DNA of 64,000 bases from contig JACSYO010001810.1 of NCBI GenBank assembly GCA_016806645.1, positions 310,001-374,000 on the forward strand, given 5' to 3'. The DNA is from Ophiodon elongatus (lineage: Eukaryota; Chordata; Actinopteri; Perciformes; Hexagrammidae). The notes below the pieces were generated by a model that saw nothing but the letters and a program-made list of their open reading frames with translations, was not told the DNA's origin and ran no database searches. This document shows positions 43,089 to 64,000 of the stretch, one piece after another. Position numbers and translations under genes: made by a program. Positions within the stretch are counted from its first letter, which is position 1. Each line of letters starts with the position of its first letter.

Positions 43089-46000
43089 ACATCTATATAT
43101 CTTTTATTTACTTATTATTTATTCCTTTCTAATTACTCGTGGCAGTTTGTAAAAATAAAAAAAAAAATGAAAAAAGACACATTAAGAGAATCAGTTAAGA
43201 AATAATGGATTTGTAATGGAAGAGTTACAATATGATTCAACATTAACATTATTTGTTTCTGTTTCACTTTGTTTTATGGGCCTAAGACATTTCTAAAGTT
43301 TTTGTTTCTAGTTTTAGTCTAATTTCCTCGCATTCATACATTTACTTCAAGCTGCTTACCCCATTACCTCATGGGAGCTGCATCCTTGCTTTGAACAAAT
43401 TAAAATGTGATAATACGTATTAATGCCTACAGTCTTTAGGGATTACTCCCAGTGCTGCAGCACCAGGATTAATTTGGAAAGATACAAAACATCAGAATTT
43501 ATTTTTACGGTTCTGTTTGAGATTAAAACATATCTGTTAATAATTTTCCATTTTTATTTCGTCTTTGCTTCACTAACAGGACATTGTGCATGCAGTGTTG
43601 CCAGATTGGGCTACTTATTCCTGGAGATGATTTTATTATTATTGGATCGTTTGGGTTTGGCTCTGAGTAAACAAAGAGAATCAAAAATGTTCCTACATTT
43701 TATGTTGATTGAGCTACATGGTGTGAGTTATTTTTAATTTGTGCTGTCTAGTGTCAGTCAACACAACAGTCTTGTCTTAAACTGGTCCCATGTGAGAGGA
43801 GAAAAGGGCCTACCTGCGCCATCCATTGATTAAAATAATCAATTCTGGACGCCTATCTATTGAATTTCTGTTTCTGTGAGAATAAGTAGCAGATGGGAGA
43901 GACTGTGTTGCAACAAACCTTCAGCCATTTATACTCAATGTTACAGATTTACTTTCGATGATGACATCTGCTCAACAGACCAAAAGATTACGCAGCATCT
44001 CGCTGTGTTGAATTAAATCTTGTATTCTTGTGCCGTGCGTCATATCTTATCCTGTCACTTAATTGTACATTCAATGTCATCACAGCCATGAACATTAACG
44101 TGGGAGTGCGTACAGCTGCTGCACTGCTGGACCAGTTCTATGAGAAACGACGGCTCCTCATTATCTCGGCTCCAACTGCTGCTAATCATAATTACCGCTT
44201 CCAGATGACGAACTTACAGGTGAGGCACAACTCGCAACGAGAACACGAGCTTTATGTGAGGTAACCGAGACGGAGGGAAGAGGCGATGGAAGTCAATGCT
44301 GCAGTGATTTGTGTGTCTGTTGCTGAGAGGACCCCAGTGGGTTCGTGTGTTTTGATTTTCTCTCTCGCTTTGCTGCGTAAGTGGGACAAAGCAGAGAGAC
44401 AAATAGATAGGAAGGGAGGATGGAGTGGGGGGTGGGGCGGGGGGCGTCCCTAAAATGTCGAGGCGATGATTAAATGATACTGACACCGGCTTTGATAAGG
44501 TTTATTCTGGGGCTGGATGTTTCCACGGCTCGTCGGAAACCGTTAGATCTGTCTTTAGACGCCTGACCTTTCAGAGTGACTGGTTATCAGCTGAAAGACA
44601 AGACCGTGTTAAAAGTTTGTGAACAACCTGAGTGATCAGTCCTGGAATCTATCTAGCTGTGAGTTGTTTGCTATTCAGAGCAGAATTGATGAGCTGATTC
44701 ATTGATAAGTCGATCAAAAAGTGAGGATTTGCTGCCTTCTTCTGTTTCGTACCATCGTAATGGTATATTTGGGGGGTTTGGACTGTTGTTTGGACAAAAC
44801 AAGAACTTTTCATCATTTTTATTAGTTCAATTACCTTTTTAGAAGTTCTTAAGATTGTATGTACTCCTTTTTATCTTATTATACAAGCCAGAAACTGTGA
44901 ATGTGCAAATATTGTTAATTTCCAAACGTTTAACTGCTGTTTAAACTCCCCCTCTTCAGCAGATGAATGTGAAAACAGCGTTCTAGGTTCAAACTCTGCA
45001 CATACATTATTCTGCACAGTGCTATGAGTAAAACTCAGTTCTGAGTGGACTTAAATTTATCATGAAAATATTCGTTAGTTGCAGCCCTGGTGTTATCTAT
45101 GATAAATTCAGTTCGGAGAGTTATATATCCTCTGTGTTCATATCCTTCTTTTGCCTGCATAGAAATCAATAACAAAGCTATAAAAATGCGAAACTTATCG
45201 GTTTCTCTCTGTATCTTCCTCTCAGCACGCTCAGTGTGGACTGGACCTGAGGCACGTCACAGTAATTGAGCTGGTTGGGACTTACCCAGCCCAGATTGGC
45301 CGAATTCGACACAGGCTGCTCCCCCCAGCATTGTCCCTGCAACTCAGGTATACACACACATACACACACACATTATCAGCAAAATGTACTTAAGCAGCAT
45401 AGAAAGTAAAAGTACTTACTGTGCAGTAAAATGGTCCCTGTCAGTGTTTATGGCATGTCATATGGTATGTTTTTGGCTTAATATTACTGCTGCATTAATG
45501 TGTATGTTGCATTTGAATGCAGTAGATGTTAAAGGTTGAGCTCATTTATATGCTGATGGGTAGTTTAATTTGCAGCAATGCATCATATGCTATAAGATCA
45601 TCATATGTTTGTAACGTCGCTGTGAGAACCACATTTCTCTAAAAAGAAAAGCAGCCCTGTTTTCAGCTTTGTGACGATGCATTTTCCAGCTAATCCAAGA
45701 GGCTTTTTTAAATAGTTTATTCAGCTCAAGAAGTAGGACAGTTTTCTCAACACATAAAGGAACTCTTCATCCTTTATCAGTTCATCACAAACATTCAACA
45801 TCAACACATCTGGAGATACGTGGTTTTCACTGGACAGTAAATGGATGAACATTTGTAATCTGCTGAGCATTAAGCTCTCAGACAAATGTAGAGGAGTAAA
45901 AATTACAATATTTACCTCTGAGATGTAGTGGAGTAGAAGTATTTACTCAAGTAAAACACTAGTACATAGAATATGTACTTGAGTAAATGTACTTAGTTAC

Positions 46001-46226
46001 TTTCCACCACTGCTGCTCACTGAGCTGATGTGCGTTTCCTAGGTTACTGCTTCAGATTCCTCAAAGGTCTTTCCAAATGGTGCTGGTAGACAAGCAGGGC
46101 ATGGACAAGCAACGCTACCCGTTCCCGATTACAGCAGCTGAATTATTCACCACCATCGACACCTTCCCCCTCCGCAAGGACGAGATGGTGCTACAGCAGG
46201 AAGCTGACCAGAACTGCCAATCATAA
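31822..46226 (+). CDS. srpx: Sushi-repeat-containing protein, X-linked orthologue, complete (10 exons)
   Basis: Exons: 31822-31882, 37873-37929, 39622-39810, 40491-40667, 41915-42041, 42176-42297, 42826-43005, 44086-44219, 45226-45347, 46043-46226; total 1353 bp, 450 residues (human 464). The start gives a signal peptide ([20 protein letters not shown]). Sushi/CCP domain 1 is exon 3 and domain 2 exon 4, each with four Cys and the conserved Trp; a HYR domain spans exons 5-6 (about 162-244); sushi 3 is exon 7; exons 8-10 encode the DUF4174-type C-terminal domain. Sushi exons are phase 1-1 modules. The family is secreted or extracellular-matrix associated; the human protein (DRS/ETX1) was described as down-regulated in v-src-transformed cells. 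Intron 1 is 6 kb. Probable poly(A) signal ATTAAA at 46692. Confidence 0.96.
32360..32680. repeat. Dispersed TTAATC/TGCAGCTTC repeat in srpx intron 1
   Basis: Carries 'TTTGGGGTTTGGACTGTTGGGTGGATAAAACAAGAC', split over 32526-32560, and ends GACTGTTGCAGCTTC, both shared with the 44695-45090 and 49490-49620 copies. Confidence 0.6.
32794..32826. repeat. (GT)n microsatellite, srpx intron 1
   Basis: About 16 GT units. Confidence 0.95.
36669..36745. repeat. (CA)n microsatellite, srpx intron 1
   Basis: About 38 uninterrupted CA units. Confidence 0.95.
38679..38732. repeat. (GA)n microsatellite, srpx intron 2
   Basis: About 27 pure GA units, preceded by a short ACACAC run. Confidence 0.95.
43025..43082. 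repeat. (CA)n microsatellite just after srpx exon 7
   Basis: About 29 CA units starting 19 bp downstream of the exon 7 splice donor. Confidence 0.95.
44695..45095. repeat. Dispersed TTAATC/GTTAGTTGCAGCCCT repeat, srpx intron 8
   Basis: Contains GATTCATTGATAAGTCGATC, GTGAGGATTTGCTGC, TTTGGACTGTTGTTTGGACA and ends ATTCGTTAGTTGCAGCCCT, the clearest 3' end of this family in the window. Confidence 0.65.
45390..46014. mobile_element. hAT-like miniature element, left end lost, srpx intron 9
   Basis: Right end is well kept: GTACTTGAGTAAATGTACTTAG followed by TTACTTTCCACCACTG at 45999-46014. The interior shares the AGTAGAAGTATTTACTC blocks with other copies; the left inverted repeat is not found. 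It ends 28 bp before the last srpx exon. Confidence 0.6.
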
Positions 46227-46367
46227 GACACGGCCCGTCAGCCATCTTTGATCCTTCTCCTCCTCAGTCACAGCAGACAGCAGACAGATCTCCTTTTTGT
46301 ATCCTCTCATGTCACACACGCCTACCTGAACTCATCCAGACCTGTTTCCAGAAGGTGTGAGTGTGTC

Positions 46368-46370
<3 letters not shown>

Positions 46371-46403
<33 letters not shown>
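46371..46403. repeat. (GT)n microsatellite in srpx 3' UTR
   Basis: About 16 GT units, 145 bp after the stop codon, so probably transcribed into the mature mRNA. Confidence 0.9.
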
Positions 46404-46405
<2 letters not shown>

Positions 46406-48821
46406 GATCTGAAGCATTACTGAAATAGGTCACTAAAGGGAATGGGTCACACAGTACATTACAATCATATTGATTCCTGTGTCTTCTGTATCTGTATCTG
46501 TATGTTTTATTATTAATAATATTTTCAAAGCAGAATATGTTTTACTATTTTGTACAAAAAGTCTTTTTACTTCATGAACTGGCATGTCCACGCTTCCCCT
46601 GGCTAATATTTATATCTCACATCCTTTAATAATGATGTACACTCTTTGGAATAATGTGTGGGTTTTTTGTATTCAGGACAGTGACGCTCTGATTAAATAT
46701 GTCTATCATTGAGGATGTGATCTTCAGTGTGTCAATGTGAGTGCAAGAGACGTGCATTGCCCTCTGAGGACAAGTCAATAGAGAAATTGAAGAAGGGTGA
46801 AAGGAAATTCAGGTGTTTGCAATCTGCAATCTCACTGCTAGATACCGTTAAATCCTACACACCCCTCCTTTACACCTTGTTCTTGTCCAAACAAACATTT
46901 TCTAGAATCATGCGTCATTGTTGGTCTTTAAATCAATTGTTCAACATTTTTGAAAATACTCTTATTGTTTTTTTTGGCCAACAGTTAGATTCAGAAGATC
47001 AATACCATTCTCATGTCTGAAGGGTAAATATAACGCTATAGCCAGCAGCTAGCTTAGCATAAAGGCTGGCCTGGCTCTGTTCAAAGGTAACAACATCAGC
47101 CTACAAGCACCTTTAAAGGTGTGTTCAGACTGAAAATGCAAATTCTTGTTTGTGTTTTCCAGATCAAATAGCCAATAATAACTGTACAGACTCACTGGAA
47201 AACCTAGTTGTTTCTGTTATTTCTTTCCAGACTTTGCTACTTTTCTACTCGTCTTGCACGTTTATGATGCAGATTCAGCCTCAGCATAAACAAGTCAACA
47301 TCTAATTGCATCCGTCCATTGACTTGGTATGCAATGACGCCATGTATCGCTTTGTGTTCTGAACACACACAAACTAATGTCGTTTTTAGAGTTCAGTTTT
47401 TATAGATGAAACAGCTTAGATATAACATGCTAATGTGTTAGCATTATATGGTTTTGTTACCTTATGCAACGTGAACTGAGCTAACGGGCTGTTAGCCGTA
47501 GTTGGTATCTCATGAGATAGAGAAACAAACTTGTTTCACTTGCAGATATTTTCTCTTGCAACTCCAAAAAGATAATGGCATGCTTGAAATTTTGGGATAT
47601 TCTCAAAACATAAAAATGGCGTCTCTTCAGGAAAAAAAGCCTTGAAATCTTTAAACGTGTGAAGGAGCAAATTTAAGGCACTCCCATGTAGAGAAGCAGG
47701 AGCATTTTTCAAATAAAAAATATTTTTTCCATTTCATGGCTAGTTTGTTAAAACAATAAAAACACACCATTGTTTCGACCTTGGCAGGTCTTCAGTAACA
47801 GTACAAACCAGGAGCAAACATCTGAGCCTGACCTTGTTATGCATTCATTTACAGGTTTCTCCTGATTGGATAAGTGGAACAACAGATGGAAGATAAAGGG
47901 TGACAATCAAACACTGTTATTGAAATAAAACAAAAGGGTCTGAAATCAATTTCCTCATTCAGGCATGGGTATACTGTTGCTTCATTTTTGGGAGGATTTG
48001 ATAAACATTCTACTTTTTTATTGGATGTTCTTGCCTCTTTGGATAAAAGAAATACTTGAAAAGATGGCTTTTTTATTTTCTGGCTGTACACAAAGACAAC
48101 ACTTAATAACTCATCTAAATAGTTTAATATTGGATATATTCTCAAACAGAAAAGGCAAACAGTCTATGGAAAGATGGGTTTATTTAAAAATAACAGATTT
48201 GCGACAAAATAGGTTTGAATACAATGCGTTTGATGCTTGGAAACCAGACACAACAGAGATAGTACATGCTGTAAATCAAGAGATTCTTCAGTAAACTGGT
48301 ATTGCACGAGCCTCTCATCTAAAGTATGTTGTACAGTGAACACCATGTATTATTACTATAATTGTGCAGTGTGAAACTGTTGTGCTCAGGGATTTCAGAG
48401 CAGAGGACAAGCGCAACTAAATTGGCATTCCACATGAGAAATGGTTGCTCAGGGTTTAACTTTGAAATGGTTATTGTGGAATTTGTGATTTATCACAGGA
48501 GGGTGGATGGCAGAGCCCCGGGCAACAGGGACAAGGTGACTGCCACTGCCTCATTATTAGGCTCCCCCTGAGATGAAGGCAGCTCGCCTCAGTGCTGACT
48601 CACTCTATAACCCACAGCCTCTGTCTCAGGGTTCCTGCTCTTCCTCTTCTGAGTGTAAAATGATCTATTTATCAGTGCTTCACGTAACTTTTCTTTTGTT
48701 CTTCTACCTCTGTTTTCTCTAACACCATGCAGTTTCTATTATCACACTGATACAGTGTTATGATCATTTACATTGAAGTTAATTATTGTGTAATCTTTCT
48801 AGATTCTTTTTTTCTGACAAC

Positions 48822-49917
48822 CAGAGGTGGAAAGTAAGCACTCTTGTTCCTGCAAGTACATTTTTTCAACACCTTTTCAAGCGATTCGATTATTGATCAA
48901 CAGAAAATAATTTGTCAACATTTTTGCTTTCAATGAACTGGTTGTCATTTATCAAGCCACACGCCTAAGAGTCTACCGCTACAGCCATGCTAGCAGCTCT
49001 GTGAGGCTGTGCATAAGCACAGTGGAGCTTTGAGCTAATTGCTAACATCAGCATGCTAACATGCTCACAAAAACAATGCTAGTGATGTTTAGCAGGTATA
49101 ATGTTTACTATGTTAACCAACTTAGTTTAGCTTGTTAGCCTGCTAGTATTTGCCAATTAGCACTAAACACAGACATTGTCATTAGTTTTGACCTAATAAA
49201 AACGCTAAAGAAACATCAGTTATTAGTCTACAATTCACTTTGTACAAAATCTCATGACAATCTATTGAAGATATTGTACTCAAAACCACAAATATCAACC
49301 TCATGGTGGCGCTAAAGTCATGTTCACTAAAGTCATTAGCATTCATTGACTGGAATAGGGAACCATAAATATCTGTACAAAATGTAATGACAATCCCTCA
49401 AATCATTGTTGAGATAATTCAGACTGACCAAAGACGGACATTACCATCAATGAAGTTGCTTGCGTCGCTAAAAATAATCAACATTTGATGGTTCCAGCTC
49501 CTCAAATGTGAGGATTTGTTATCTGTTGCTGTTTCATTTCATTGTAAATTGAGTGTCTTTGGGTTGTAAACTGTTGGTTGGACAAATCATCCACAAAGTT
49601 ATCCACAAAATTAGCTGCAGTCCTTGTTTTTGAATATATTCTAAAATCAGTATTTATACTTTAACCTCACATACAATATCAGATGCAGGATACTCCATTA
49701 GCTATCATAATATTTTACCTCATAAAGTGATCTGAAAGAACGCTTATAAATAAAAGATGGTCACTTCTTTGGAGAGGGCAGTGAATATTAATGGAGACTG
49801 AGACATTTTAAAAAAGTGCCAATAATGTAATTTTAACTAAGTTGTTGTCCTCAGTAATAATTAAGTCTTCTACTTGACTAAGACAGTCTTACAAGAACTA
49901 GTCACTTTCCACCTCTG
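48822..49917. mobile_element. Composite repeat bounded by CAGAGGTGGAAAGT inverted ends
   Basis: Left end CAGAGGTGGAAAGTAA (48822) and right end TCACTTTCCACCTCTG (49902-49917) are inverted copies of each other with one mismatch, resembling the CAGTGGTGGAA family. Inside lie a 'GCTAACATGCTAACA / TAGCACTAAACACA' repeat (about 48960-49470) and a piece of the GGTTCCAGCTCCTCAAATGTG family (49490-49620). No 8-bp duplication is evident (CTGACAAC versus TTTTTAAG). Confidence 0.5.
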
Positions 49918-50473
49918 TTTTTAAGGGAATGACTCTCAGCATCGTCATGTGCTTCAGACCAGGATGCAGCCTGGTTGCTCATAAAGGGAATGTCTAAGTC
50001 GCTACATTTGACATATTGATCAATGTCGGGTCTAACGCCTTACAAATGGTCTCCGTCAGCTGTAACTACATGCAGATATGACTCTGGTTCATGAAGCACA
50101 GAGACGAGAACGGACACTTCAGGGGTCACACCGTGTGCTTATTTGGCTAGGTAAGTTACATACAACACATGTTTTTCATATACAGTGGTAAACAGCAGTG
50201 CTTGGTCAAAGACTACATGCTTTGGAGGAAGGGGGGAGGGGGGACACATGTGGATGAGTGTGTAAGGCATGACTGGCTGAACAGGGCATCTCCGGGGGAA
50301 AGAAGTTGGGAGAAGGATGGTCTCTATTCTCTAATGAGCGTTTGAGTCCTGGACACTTTTTTTTTTTCTCAACCGTTCCACTTCTCCAGCTCTCTCCTTC
50401 TGCCTTCACATCACATCTCACTCTGTCTTTGATTCTTCTTTTATCCTCTCTATTGTCTGTAAGTCGATCCAGC

Positions 50474-63572
<13,099 letters not shown>

Positions 63573-64000
63573 CTGCAAACACGCAAACATTACCGGGAGC
63601 CTCAACGTACAAAAGTCCACCCAAACTAAGATATCATAAATCAGTTATTTTTGTGACGTCAGTGTTTCTGCAGTGTTCAATATGTAAGATGTAAGACTTT
63701 TAAAGACTTTTTTGATATCATGTATAGTAACTGTTTCACAGTCATAGCAGCCAAAGTTAAAAAAATATCAACGAACCAGTCGGGATGATAAGACGAAGAA
63801 TAGTTTACCAAGTGCACGAAGGTATTGACAACACATTGTTGTCAGTACTTCCTCACTGTATATAACAATAATTCCTAATAATATCATTAATTAAACATTA
63901 AACACCAACTGGAACTGAATAAACAACAGAAAATGGAGGGATGGATAAACCAATAATTAAAACACAAAAATAATTTCAGGACCAGATATTTATTTTACAT
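63573..64000. other. sytl5 intron, running off the window
   Basis: AT-rich sequence upstream of the first visible sytl5 exon. No further exon recognised; the remaining 5' exons must lie to the right. Confidence 0.7.

Larger units (their letters stand above)
46227..50473. other. Convergent srpx-sytl5 intergenic region, repeat-filled
   Basis: The srpx 3' UTR reaches about 46720 (ATTAAA at 46692). About 46990-47110 contains a diverged copy of a repeat I recognise from teleost genomes (GCTAGCTTAGCATAAAGGCTGG...GGTAACAACATCAGCCTACA). 48822-49917 is a composite repeat listed separately. The left part of 50000-50473 is presumably sytl5 3' UTR. A 109-codon plus-strand frame at 47965-48294 matches nothing I know. 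Confidence 0.5.

Noticed and set aside
47965..48294. 109-codon plus-strand frame in the srpx-sytl5 intergenic region
   Set aside because: The predicted protein resembles no family I know and the nucleotide composition is that of flanking repeats. No promoter or poly(A) signal was identified.

Overview
This is a stretch of vertebrate nuclear genome, almost certainly from a ray-finned (teleost) fish, probably a percomorph. The evidence is multi-exon genes with GT-AG introns of 0.1-6 kb, abundant CA/GT and GA microsatellites, an L2-clade LINE, and interspersed repeats familiar from teleost genomes. No prokaryotic feature, CRISPR array or integrated virus was seen.

Five genes were rebuilt exon by exon from splice sites, reading-frame phase and remembered family sequence. 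From left to right: gpr161 (minus, complete, 5 coding exons, 2554-7709), a ciliary orphan GPCR that tunes Hedgehog/PKA signalling; otc (minus, complete, 10 exons, 11961-17752), mitochondrial ornithine transcarbamylase; rpgr (plus, 13 exons ending in a long ORF15-type exon, 18615-29695), a photoreceptor connecting-cilium protein; srpx (plus, complete, 10 exons, 31822-46226), a secreted sushi-repeat protein; and sytl5 (minus, 15 exons, the 5' part lying beyond the right edge, 50474-63572), a Rab27 effector.

The otc-rpgr-srpx-sytl5 order and relative orientations match the human Xp11.4 block OTC-RPGR-SRPX-SYTL5. The outer neighbour differs: gpr161 sits where human has TSPAN7. otc and rpgr are divergent, with 862 bp between start codons; rpgr and srpx are head-to-tail; srpx and sytl5 converge.

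The most unusual segment is the rpgr ORF15 exon (25415-29695). It is a 4.3-kb, very purine-rich, Glu-rich exon with about 16 copies of an 18-residue Glu/Gly unit, ending in the conserved ORF15 C-terminus. Inside the array a +1 and a -1 indel about 25 bp apart create two in-frame stops and then restore the frame. This is either a real truncating haplotype or a repeat assembly error.

Other points of interest are two splice acceptors whose polypyrimidine tract is replaced by a (TG)n microsatellite (rpgr exon 6, and the third sytl5 exon counted from the right edge of the window), an AP-1 site array with exact 10-bp spacing between rpgr and srpx, a recurring hAT-like miniature element with 8-bp target duplications, and a 49-bp minisatellite upstream of gpr161. 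I found no convincing new multi-gene system; the window is a conserved vertebrate gene block with unusual repeat biology.
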